From positions 1 through 15,897 of the forward strand of contig CALIUX010000290.1 in the NCBI GenBank assembly GCA_938048505.1: 15,897 nucleotides of DNA, in the 5' to 3' direction. This document shows positions 1-6,736 of the stretch, piece after piece. Every line of letters starts with the position of its first letter. Within the stretch, counting starts at the first letter, position 1. The notes beneath the pieces are model-generated. The model saw only the letters and a list, made by a program, of their open reading frames with translations, was not told where the DNA came from and made no database searches. Made by a program: the position numbers and the translations under genes. The stretch comes from an uncultured Pseudomonadales bacterium. GTDB lineage: Bacteria > Pseudomonadota > Gammaproteobacteria > Pseudomonadales > Cellvibrionaceae.

Positions 1-1
1 T

Positions 2-1030
2 CTACCTAAAATGTCAGAAGGTCTTGAGCCGGTGAAGCAAGATTGCTTATGGCTTCGCAATATGAGTCATTCGGGTGCGGGGCATGGGCGCATGCCAACG
101 ATATTTAATGGTGGTTATTCTGGTGATAGTTTTGATGTCAATATGGGGCGTATACTGGGTGCCAATAATCCTTATCGGTACATTAATTTAGGTGTGCAGA
201 GTAATGGACAAGGGCCAATTTCTCGGGATGGAGGGCAGCAAGTTAACTTTGAGGATAATCCCTTTGTTGTTTTTAACCGCTTATTTGGGAATGGCTCGCC
301 TCCCGTGAGTGGCGGCATGAATAATAAACAAACCGTGATTGATGCCCACAAAGATGCACTGGATGCACTAAAATCAAAGCTAGGTTCTTATGAACTGGAA
401 CGTTTGGATCGACATGTGACAGCAATCCAAGAAACCGAATCGCGCTTACAAAATGTAGGCGGTGGTGGGGGCGGCGGAACAGCCTGCAATGCTGGTAGTG
501 TGCCGAGCCAGTTTGGTTTGAATGATTCAAATTTTACGCGTCAGGCTAATCTTCAAGCGGATATTATTGCACTTGCTTTTAAGTGTAATCTCACTAGCTC
601 TGCTTCGGTTGCTTGGGGTAATCATCAGGGTGAATTCAGTATCCCTGAATTAAACTATAAAGGCATTTATCATCAATCTATTCATGGTGGGCAAGGGGGC
701 TCTACCTATATTCATTATCAAGAGATGCGTGGTCACCTAAGTAAGCTTTCAGGCTATTTAATCGGTAAACTTAAATCAGAAGGAATATTAGATGATACGC
801 TAGTGATAGAGCTAAGTGATATGGGTAACGGTGACGCCCATTCTGGCGATGATTGCCCTTTTATGATTGCTGGAGGAGGAAACTCTATTAATACGGGCAA
901 TGTAAGAGCTGGCAGCAGCTCTTATAATAATTTGCATGTATTAGAAACTGCTGCAAGAGCTCTAGGGGCAGATCAGTCTTCTCAGTATCAAGGTTATGCT
1001 AGTGATATTATTCCTGGTGTCATTCGCTAA
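2..1030 (+). CDS. DUF1552 (HXXSHH family) protein, 3' part
   Basis: This is the C-terminal part of a DUF1552 protein. The frame is open at the window edge, with Leu-Pro-Lys encoded before the first Met, so the start lies outside and roughly 80-100 residues are probably missing. Family-like features are the Leu-Pro..Leu-Glu-Pro segment at the edge, the Gly-His-Gly-Arg stretch about 25 residues later, a central helical region (ALDALKSKL, ELERLDRHVTAIQETESRL), and a TrpGlyAsnHis...TyrHisGlnSerIleHis segment that looks like a degenerate form of the His-rich family signature. The C-terminus has an Ile-Ala-Gly-Gly-Gly stretch and ends in a short Gly-Val-Ile-Arg. A run of seven glycines (about 459-479) forms a flexible linker. 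DUF1552 proteins are usually exported and often sit beside DUF1592/DUF1588-type proteins. Their biochemical role is not established. A related C-terminus is encoded on the other strand at the far end of the window. Confidence 0.85.
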   Translation, partial: LPKMSEGLEPVKQDCLWLRNMSHSGAGHGRMPTIFNGGYSGDSFDVNMGRILGANNPYRYINLGVQSNGQGPISRDGGQQVNFEDNPFVVFNRLFGNGSPPVSGGMNNKQTVIDAHKDALDALKSKLGSYELERLDRHVTAIQETESRLQNVGGGGGGGTACNAGSVPSQFGLNDSNFTRQANLQADIIALAFKCNLTSSASVAWGNHQGEFSIPELNYKGIYHQSIHGGQGGSTYIHYQEMRGHLSKLSGYLIGKLKSEGILDDTLVIELSDMGNGDAHSGDDCPFMIAGGGNSINTGNVRAGSSSYNNLHVLETAARALGADQSSQYQGYASDIIPGVIR

Positions 1031-1063
1031 TCACTGAATAATTGAATGAATAGAGCATGACTG

Positions 1064-1115
1064 AAATTCACTCGATTAATGGCGCTATCATAATTGCGTT
1101 AGTCGAGTGAATTTT
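1064..1115. terminator. Bidirectional terminator hairpin
   Basis: A perfect 12-bp inverted repeat (AAATTCACTCGA at 1064-1075, TCGAGTGAATTT at 1103-1114) lies 33 bases after the DUF1552 stop. Short inner pairings (TAA/TTA and CGC/GCG) extend the stem. Four T follow on the + strand. The minus-strand gene ends at 1127, so the hairpin sits between two converging genes and probably serves both. Confidence 0.7.
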
Positions 1116-1126
1116 ATATGTTAAAG

Positions 1127-2587
1127 CTAGTGAATGTTAAAACTAATAATGTATTCATTAATGTCGGGTTGCATGCCTTGATCAAGCAGACTACTTTGCT
1201 CTATTGTACCAAATCGAATGGCCGATATGAGTTGTATCATTGACAGTGTATTATGACTTGAAGCATGCTCCTGACCTTTTATTTCCAAATAGCGTGGGCT
1301 CAATATTTCATGTTTTTCAATACTAAAACGTTTGTTGCTGCCTACATGGCGTAATAAATGCATCTGCGCACACGGTTTTAAATGAGGTTTTAAAAGGTTC
1401 ATTATTGCTTCGGTTTGGGCAGGTTTACAGCGACATAAAATATCCCACCCCATGATAATGTCAAATTTTAATGCCTGTCTCATTGGTAGTAGAGCGGGTA
1501 TTTTTTCGAATGCTTCACCGTCTGTTTCGAGTAGCTTTGGGATGTTGACAAATATTGCCTGGCTAGAAAAGTAACGGTAAAACTTTGCATTATTTCCATT
1601 ATATTGATCTAAGTCTAAAATGTTCAGATCGCCCTTTTTTCGTTTCATTAATGTATTAGCATTAAAGAGTTTGGGAAGAATAGGGCTCTGGTGGTTTCTT
1701 CTGGCTTTTAGTTGTGCTTGCCTCTGAGTATTGTGGTGTTTATTGTTGAGGGGGTTACTGCTCAGTGCGCTTGCAGAAATATTCTGGTTGATATCGATAT
1801 GCGCATTAGATTTTGATGTGTCGGGAGAGGGTAATTGTGTCACTTTTTTACTAGTAAGCATATCTCCGTCTGCCGATACTGCAGGGTTATTGGTTGTGCG
1901 GCTTTTACTGTCCTTTTTGATCATGCCAAACACAGCCTCAGTCATAGAGGGATGCATGCCGATTTCATTAATATAATGCCTGTTTAATTTAAATTCGGGC
2001 ATTGTTTTATGTAGTGTGCTAACAGGAGGTAATTTGGAATGTTGCCTAACCGTATGATTTGAAAAATCATTATGGGCTGTATGCGCATCGAGCGTTTGAA
2101 AATTACAAGGTTTTAATGGGTATTTCCCTCCCCAATAGCGAACCATATGTAATAGTGTATTATTATGGCAATGCTCACTAAGTCGAGCACTTAAATATTG
2201 TGTTGCTTTGTTGTCTAAAAAGCAAAAAATGTCCCAGCTCAGAATGGCATCATATTGAGCGCCCTGCTCAAGGTTGGATAAATAGCGGTCTAGATGTTCG
2301 ATAAAGTCAGTGCTGCAGCGTGTTTTATCAGGATCAATTGTTCGGTTGACGAGCTCGCCTAAATCCTCGAAACTTATTCTATAACCTCGGCTAATATAAA
2401 AATTAAAACTTGACGCAGAGGTTTGACCTAAGTCTAAGATGCGTGCTTTTTTATAAGTGCTTAAAATTTGATGTACCGCTGACAGCCCTGGGTGCTGATA
2501 ATCAACCTTTTCTATTTCGCTACTTCTTGATAGCTCATTATTACTCATGTTTTTTTGACTTAATGTAAAGCTTTTTAGAGTTTGCAT
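1127..2587 (-). CDS. Tandem-duplicated, degenerate methyltransferase-like protein
   Basis: I do not recognise a named family, but the 486-residue protein is clearly an internal duplication. Repeat A (about 33-222) and repeat B (about 299-486) share an Ile-Leu-Asp-Leu strand (50-53 and 323-326), a Trp-Asp-Ile motif after a hydrophobic strand (118-120 and 381-383), a His-x-x-Arg strand (147-150 and 410-413), and a Gly-Met-x-Pro-x3-Glu motif (210-217 and 471-478). The spacing from Trp-Asp-Ile to His-x-x-Arg is 29 residues in both. The order resembles a class I SAM-dependent methyltransferase Rossmann fold, with LDLG/LDLD in place of motif I, but the glycine-rich loop is poor, so SAM binding is doubtful. 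A low-complexity Ser/Asn/Gln/Lys-rich linker (223-298) joins the halves. No signal peptide is seen. Met14 is an alternative start, since a TTGACA-like box lies just upstream of the first ATG. The gene follows the second bactofilin by 166 bases. Function unknown. Confidence 0.75.
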   Translation of the reverse strand: MQTLKSFTLSQKNMSNNELSRSSEIEKVDYQHPGLSAVHQILSTYKKARILDLGQTSASSFNFYISRGYRISFEDLGELVNRTIDPDKTRCSTDFIEHLDRYLSNLEQGAQYDAILSWDIFCFLDNKATQYLSARLSEHCHNNTLLHMVRYWGGKYPLKPCNFQTLDAHTAHNDFSNHTVRQHSKLPPVSTLHKTMPEFKLNRHYINEIGMHPSMTEAVFGMIKKDSKSRTTNNPAVSADGDMLTSKKVTQLPSPDTSKSNAHIDINQNISASALSSNPLNNKHHNTQRQAQLKARRNHQSPILPKLFNANTLMKRKKGDLNILDLDQYNGNNAKFYRYFSSQAIFVNIPKLLETDGEAFEKIPALLPMRQALKFDIIMGWDILCRCKPAQTEAIMNLLKPHLKPCAQMHLLRHVGSNKRFSIEKHEILSPRYLEIKGQEHASSHNTLSMIQLISAIRFGTIEQSSLLDQGMQPDINEYIISFNIH

Positions 2588-2611
2588 TGCATATTCTCTA
2601 TTCTATTTGCA

Positions 2612-2617
2612 TGTCAA
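2612..2617 (-). promoter_or_regulatory. Possible -35 box (TTGACA)
   Basis: A perfect TTGACA reads on the minus strand 24 bases before the annotated ATG of the duplicated methyltransferase-like gene. The A/T-rich hexamer at 15-17 bases spacing (GAATAT/AATATG) is a poor -10 and overlaps the ATG region. If the promoter is real, translation would more likely start at Met14. Weak evidence. Confidence 0.25.
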
Positions 2618-2694
2618 AAATATCTGATTTAAATGAAAGATATTTGGTTTTAAGGCTATAATGAACAATGTAGTAAAGTAATGAGAGTGAAAAT

Positions 2695-2724
2695 TCGAAC
2701 AATATAAAAATAATATTAATTCGA
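2695..2724 (-). terminator. Possible weak terminator after the second bactofilin
   Basis: An interrupted inverted repeat (TCGAA-c-AATAT and ATATT-aa-TTCGA) lies 30 bases beyond the bactofilin stop. On the minus strand the stem is followed by ATTTTC. It is AT-rich and so of low stability. It may separate the bactofilin operon from the downstream methyltransferase-like gene or only attenuate transcription. Confidence 0.35.
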
Positions 2725-2753
2725 TTGAGTCAGTTAAATATCAGCATGCTATT

Positions 2754-3302
2754 TTAATTATCTATATCCATTTCTATCGAGCCTCTGAATTTTGCCCCGT
2801 CTTCTAACGTTACTCTATTGGCAATCACATTGCCGGTAATAACGCTGGAGGCATTAATAATAATTTGCTCGTCTGCAACAATGTCGCCTTCAACAGTGCC
2901 ATCAATAATAATACTTTTTGCGGATAAATCCGCTTTCACCTTCCCGAGTTTTCCAATCGTCAGGTTGTTGCCGTTAAGTTTGACGGTACCCTCAACCTGG
3001 CCTTGAATTAACAGGTCTTCATCTCCACTCAGTTCGCCTTTGAAAATGATTTTTGAGCCGATAACTGCTTTTGCCATACTATTTTTTATCATACCTCTGT
3101 TATATGGTGATTGTGCCTTTGAGTTAGGTTCTACTTCATATGAAGTTGGTGGTTGAGCTGATTCTTTATCTGAAGCTTGTTCTGTTTTGATGGGCTCTTT
3201 TTGTATTTCAATTTTGTTTGACTGAATACTATTTTTTTCAGCTTTTTTATCGCTACTTGAAGTTTCAGAAAATAACTTCATATCTGATGGGGACTTTCCC
3301 AT
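2754..3302 (-). CDS. Bactofilin (long N-terminal tail)
   Basis: A 182-residue bactofilin (DUF583/PF04519), a nucleotide-independent polymer-forming cytoskeletal protein that self-assembles through a right-handed beta-helix. The beta-helix core spans about 79-180. It shows the repeating short strands and the signature elements FKGEL-G-EDLLI-G-VEG, NLTIG-LGKVKADL, IIIDGTVEGDIVADE and VTLEDGAKFRGSI. Residues 1-75 form a charged, Ser/Lys/Glu-rich, probably disordered tail, which is longer than usual and could bind membrane or partner proteins. The protein ends almost at the end of the core. It starts 16 bases after the cysteine-rich gene, which suggests co-transcription with the ZorAB-like genes. 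The core is a clear paralogue of the bactofilin at 6737-7360, whose long tail is at the other end. The ribosome binding site is weak (GAG). Confidence 0.93.
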   Translation of the reverse strand: MGKSPSDMKLFSETSSSDKKAEKNSIQSNKIEIQKEPIKTEQASDKESAQPPTSYEVEPNSKAQSPYNRGMIKNSMAKAVIGSKIIFKGELSGDEDLLIQGQVEGTVKLNGNNLTIGKLGKVKADLSAKSIIIDGTVEGDIVADEQIIINASSVITGNVIANRVTLEDGAKFRGSIEMDIDN

Positions 3303-3318
3303 AAATTTTTCTCATTAG

Positions 3319-4419
3319 TTAGATGTTGTCGAGTACTTCTTTATATGTCCAGACTTGCCAGTCGCTTGAAAAACCCTCTTTATCTTCATTGCTGTAAACA
3401 ATTGCGCGTTTTAGTCTTGGCCAAGCGAGCAGTGCAAAACCATTGTCAACAGTTGTGTAAATGTCGGCTGGTTCAAATTGTTTAAATGTGGATAATAGTG
3501 GCTGCCATTTGATAGGGAAGTGCTGTGCAATTTGATTCCAAGAAAATTTAATACTATGCGGAATACGTTGCGTTAATTTTTGCTCTTTAATGTAGGCAGA
3601 GCGCCATGCTTCAAAACGCTTTGCGTAAGCAATTAACAGTTGGAGTTCGTTGATAATGAGATTGTGATCTTTTTGCTCTAAACAACAAATGCAATACGCA
3701 TAATTTATGCCAAGGTGTTTTTTGATTCTTTTGCTTTGGTGAATCTGATGCGGAGTGAGTGGCCATTGGCAGTGCTTACATGCATCAACTTCTGGTATTT
3801 CTTCTGATTCTATATATGTTCCGGGTTCCAGTGAAACAACATTACCACCTGACTTCCAGTATCCATGTTCAATGTCAGGAAAATATGAAGCATTATTCCA
3901 CTTGACGTATTCTCTAAAATTAAAATCGCTTTTTATTTTATTTTGTTGACTGCTGGTAGAAGAGCGATAATTTTTGAAATTTGATAAGCGCAAGCAGTGA
4001 TGGCATATTTCAAAGGAAGCCTTGTTGTGCCATTTTTTTAAGGCACTTGAATCACTTGTGATCCACACGCTTCTTGAGCTGGAATTTAATGCAGAGCAGC
4101 AAGCACTAAGATGGGCTGTATGATAAAAACTGAGCCGTTGCTGGGAATCTGTAACCTCCATGACATTCACACCAAAGGCAATAACAGGTATGCCATTGTA
4201 GCTCCAGCCATGTTTGTTTTCGGTAAGATGTAAAAACGTAGTTTCCAGGCCTTTGGTCAGCTCCTCATTCAGGCTTGTCGAGCTTACGCTTTCGTGTGAA
4301 TGATTGGTATTTGAGGGAAGTTGACCTAAATGTTCTGAATGGCAAAGCAGGACCTCTTCAGATGCAAAATCTTTGGCTATCAACTTCAAATCGGAAAAAT
4401 ATTTCTCCCACTTTGACAT
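3319..4419 (-). CDS. Cysteine-rich putative zinc-binding protein, unknown function
   Basis: I do not recognise this 366-residue protein. The start is taken at ATG 4417-4419 because AGGAAGG (4426-4432) lies six bases upstream. An in-frame TTG two codons earlier would give 368 residues but lies inside the ZorB stop region. With 368-residue numbering, cysteines pair as C141-HH-C144, C216-KH-C219 and C245-I-C247-C248. The last two clusters look like the two knuckles of a zinc ribbon. No signal peptide or membrane segment is seen, so it is probably cytoplasmic. The protein is rich in Trp, His and Tyr. The C-terminal 100 residues contain helices and a Leu-Leu-Ala-Trp-Pro-Arg strand. It follows the ZorB-like gene by two bases, so it is translationally linked to the stator genes, occupying the place of the effector gene in Zorya loci. 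There is no visible likeness to ZorC, ZorD or ZorE. A cytoplasmic partner of the motor is an inference. Confidence 0.85.
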   Translation of the reverse strand: MSKWEKYFSDLKLIAKDFASEEVLLCHSEHLGQLPSNTNHSHESVSSTSLNEELTKGLETTFLHLTENKHGWSYNGIPVIAFGVNVMEVTDSQQRLSFYHTAHLSACCSALNSSSRSVWITSDSSALKKWHNKASFEICHHCLRLSNFKNYRSSTSSQQNKIKSDFNFREYVKWNNASYFPDIEHGYWKSGGNVVSLEPGTYIESEEIPEVDACKHCQWPLTPHQIHQSKRIKKHLGINYAYCICCLEQKDHNLIINELQLLIAYAKRFEAWRSAYIKEQKLTQRIPHSIKFSWNQIAQHFPIKWQPLLSTFKQFEPADIYTTVDNGFALLAWPRLKRAIVYSNEDKEGFSSDWQVWTYKEVLDNI

Positions 4420-4421
4420 GC

Positions 4422-5147
4422 TCAACCTTCCTGAATAATGGATCGAATCTTATTTTCAGAAAGAGTGATGACCTTGAAAACAACACGCTTAGATTTTTCA
4501 ATGTCTTCTTCGCCAGTCTCTGGGTTGAGTAACGGGTGTGAGGATGAATAACCAACAGCCGCAACATTTTTGATGATCCATTTTCGATAGTCTTGAATAG
4601 AATCTAAAAAATAGAGATATTTTAATACAGAGCTAGCCCGCTCTTGCGAAAGAGCAAGGTTTTTAAAGTGACTCTCGCTACTGCTGTTTTGACTCCATTC
4701 TGAACTGGTGTGACCTTCGATGTGAATGCCTTTGATCGAATCTTGATAAGGCTCAAGTACAGCCATATATTTAGGCAAAAAAGCATCGAAAATACGCTGA
4801 TAAGTTGGCGTGATGTTTGACGAGCCGGTGTTAAACATGGCATCTGAACCTTGAAAGGTAATCTTCAATGTTTCTTTATCGAGATCGGCTCCCCAATGTT
4901 TAAAATCTTGTTCAAATTCAGCATTGAGTGAGTCATAGATGGCAAGTTGGTTCTCCATATAAGAGCGAGCAATTTCTTGTACTTTTTCTCTTTCTTTATT
5001 GGCTGATTCGCGCTCTTTATTCGCAGAGTTCATCATGAATATTGCTAAGCATAGAAAAACCATCATTAGGCCTGACATAAGGTCTGAGATGCTGATCCAG
5101 TCGGCATCAATCCCTGAGTCACTTGCCTTATTAGGCGTAATGAGCAT
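4422..5147 (-). CDS. ZorB/MotB-like stator protein with OmpA-like domain
   Basis: A 241-residue MotB/ZorB-type protein. After a short cytoplasmic N-terminus, a single membrane helix (about 19-39) carries the ZorB-like Trp-Ile-Ser-Ile-Ser-Asp-Leu-Met-Ser-Gly-Leu-Met-Met start. Asp22 is in the position of the ion-carrying aspartate of stator B subunits. A charged coil (42-80) with repeats of NKERE leads to a periplasmic OmpA-like peptidoglycan-binding domain (about 95-230). There I see Gly-His-Thr-Ser-Ser (145-149; most OmpA domains have GHTD), Leu-Ser-Gln-Glu-Arg-Ala (166-171), the Val-Gly-Tyr turn (198-200) and Lys-Arg-Val (220-222) in place of the usual Asn-Arg-Arg-Val. It shares one base with the stop of the ZorA-like gene (TAATG), typical of co-translated stator pairs. 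In known systems two such subunits sit inside a ring of five A subunits. A TolR or plain MotB assignment is less likely because of the TM sequence. Confidence 0.88.
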   Translation of the reverse strand: MLITPNKASDSGIDADWISISDLMSGLMMVFLCLAIFMMNSANKERESANKEREKVQEIARSYMENQLAIYDSLNAEFEQDFKHWGADLDKETLKITFQGSDAMFNTGSSNITPTYQRIFDAFLPKYMAVLEPYQDSIKGIHIEGHTSSEWSQNSSSESHFKNLALSQERASSVLKYLYFLDSIQDYRKWIIKNVAAVGYSSSHPLLNPETGEEDIEKSKRVVFKVITLSENKIRSIIQEG

Positions 5148-6472
5148 TACGCCGCATCCTCTGTTCTTTCTACTGTACGCTGCATCTGGTCAATTAACAG
5201 CTGATAGTCTCGCGTAAATTGACCGCTAATGGTGGCAAGTGCTTGTCCCATTGATGCCATAACTTGCTCGATTTCTTGTGAGAGCTGGCTTTCGATCAAA
5301 TTTTGTTGCTTATCAACACTGACTTCCATCTTGCTAAAGCTGTTAGTGATAACAGAGTTAAGCGTTATAAGCATTTCTTCATGGAGTTTGGCATGTTGTT
5401 GGCTTATTGCATTAACCGATAATTGATAAGCGGATGATCCTTTTTCAAGTAGCGACTGAATGGCATGAGTATCAATACTTGATGCTTGCTCAAAAGCGTT
5501 GGTGACTTGTGATATGTGGTTACCTAGCGCTTGACTATTCTCGGATAAGCTTGTGAGTGACTCATGAATGGTTTCATGTGCCGTTTTTCTTAATGTTTCA
5601 ATATTCTGATTGAATGATTCTATATTCAAGTTGATATCAGGTATAAGACTTACGACCTGCATGCTTTGGTCGCTATACTCTAAAGCTTTGTTATTGAGTT
5701 CTGTTAGTTGGGTATTTGATCTATCCAATAGCTCGAATAACGTATTCATTTGACCAAAATAATCGCCAAATTTATCGTTGAGCGCATTGAGATTTTGACC
5801 AACTTGCTCCATTGTCGAAACATTCTCATGGTTTATTTCGATAATGCTTTTTGTGCTGTCATTTATTGTTTCAAATGCTTGGGTGAAATGAGCCAGTGAT
5901 TTATCAATAGAGGCTAAATTTTCACTGAAATGTGTCAATCCATCTGCAAACTGACTATTGAGCTTCTCATTAAAGGACTCGACAATTTGATTGAGCTCCC
6001 CAATCATTGTTTTGCTGGTGTTTGATGTGAATGCGCGCTGTTCTTTAGTCAGGGCCTGTATTGAAGCATTGATCTCATGCAATGCATCTAATGTGTCTAT
6101 TGGTGTAACAGCCTCTGCTGATCTGTCTTGAGGGTATTTTATACATCGCGTAATAATCCTTATTAGTAAGGAAAGTGCAATGCCGACTACACTCGTAATA
6201 AATGCTGTTTTCAGACCCGCCAATAAAGAGTCGATACTACTGTCTAAGCTGTTTGTATCAAAATGCACTAACCCAATAATAATCCCTACAAATGTACCGA
6301 GTATACCGAGCGAAGTCAGTAGTGTAGGTGAGTATTCAACAAAAGCGATGCTCTTATTCAGGAATCGTAATGTGATTGAAAGTAAGAAAATGCTACACAT
6401 TAACCATAGAAAAAATTCAGCGGCATCATGTGCATTCATACTGTTTAATGAACTATAAATAAAGCTAGACAT
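5147..6472 (-). CDS. ZorA/MotA-like proton channel protein with coiled-coil tail
   Basis: A 441-residue MotA/TolQ/ExbB-superfamily protein of the ZorA type. It has three apparent membrane helices: about 19-37, 50-69 (including GILGTFVGIIIGL) and 83-107 (including GLKTAFITSVVGIALSLL). The second and third contain the small and hydroxyl residues that face the ion path in stator A subunits (Thr60, Thr93/Ser94). The rest (about 111-441) is a soluble, heptad-like, Gln/Asn/Ser-rich helical tail, as in ZorA, whose tail forms a long cytoplasmic structure. At about 330 residues this tail is shorter than in the E. coli ZorA I remember (about 700 residues in total). The protein is paired with the ZorB-like gene by a one-base overlap. 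It begins a tight unit of four genes. Its leader from 6473 to 6736 holds three inverted repeats. No clear Shine-Dalgarno sequence precedes the ATG. Confidence 0.87.
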   Translation of the reverse strand: MSSFIYSSLNSMNAHDAAEFFLWLMCSIFLLSITLRFLNKSIAFVEYSPTLLTSLGILGTFVGIIIGLVHFDTNSLDSSIDSLLAGLKTAFITSVVGIALSLLIRIITRCIKYPQDRSAEAVTPIDTLDALHEINASIQALTKEQRAFTSNTSKTMIGELNQIVESFNEKLNSQFADGLTHFSENLASIDKSLAHFTQAFETINDSTKSIIEINHENVSTMEQVGQNLNALNDKFGDYFGQMNTLFELLDRSNTQLTELNNKALEYSDQSMQVVSLIPDINLNIESFNQNIETLRKTAHETIHESLTSLSENSQALGNHISQVTNAFEQASSIDTHAIQSLLEKGSSAYQLSVNAISQQHAKLHEEMLITLNSVITNSFSKMEVSVDKQQNLIESQLSQEIEQVMASMGQALATISGQFTRDYQLLIDQMQRTVERTEDAA

Positions 6473-6519
6473 AATTAAACTTAATTTTAATTAAAGCTTG
6501 TTGGATTGGTATAATCAGA

Positions 6520-6543
6520 TTTTTCATTATGGATCATGAAAAA
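6520..6543. repeat. Inverted repeat in the ZorA-like gene leader
   Basis: A perfect 8-bp inverted repeat (TTTTTCAT / ATGAAAAA) around an 8-base centre, 48 bases upstream of the ZorA-like start. It could be an operator or an RNA hairpin. On the minus strand the second arm ends in five A, so it is not an intrinsic terminator. Confidence 0.4.
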
Positions 6544-6557
6544 ATAATAATTCATTG

Positions 6558-6587
6558 TGACGTTTTTCTTTTTCTGAAAACGCGTCA
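6558..6587. repeat. Imperfect inverted repeat in the ZorA-like gene leader
   Basis: TGACGTTTT (6558-6566) pairs with AAAACGCGTCA (6577-6587), giving nine pairs with one bulged C around a pyrimidine-rich centre. No T-run follows on the minus strand. Role unknown. Confidence 0.35.
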
Positions 6588-6642
6588 TTTCCCCAAATAC
6601 TTCTTGAAACCTTTTAGGTGGGGACTTCTCAAGCTAAGTTCC

Positions 6643-6682
6643 AAGTAAACAGTATGATACATAGGCATCATACTGTTTACTT
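6643..6682. repeat. Perfect 16-bp hairpin between bactofilin and ZorA-like gene
   Basis: AAGTAAACAGTATGAT (6643-6658) and its exact reverse complement (6667-6682) flank an eight-base loop. It begins 54 bases beyond the bactofilin stop on the minus strand. No U-run follows the stem in either direction, so it is an atypical terminator. It may be a processing or mRNA-stabilising hairpin, or a dyad operator for the genes that follow. Confidence 0.65.
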
Positions 6683-6736
6683 AAGAATGCGATTTGGGCA
6701 GAGTAAAGGTAGATGCCCTTAGCTGATGTAGCTTAA

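Noticed and set aside
459..479. GGN-rich run in the DUF1552 gene as a possible phase-variable tract
   Set aside because: It is an irregular glycine codon mix, not a homopolymer or uniform repeat, so slippage is unlikely. It encodes a flexible linker.
4422..6472. A complete known Zorya defence system
   Set aside because: ZorA- and ZorB-like proteins are present, but no ZorC, ZorD, ZorE or other known effector is seen in the neighbouring genes.
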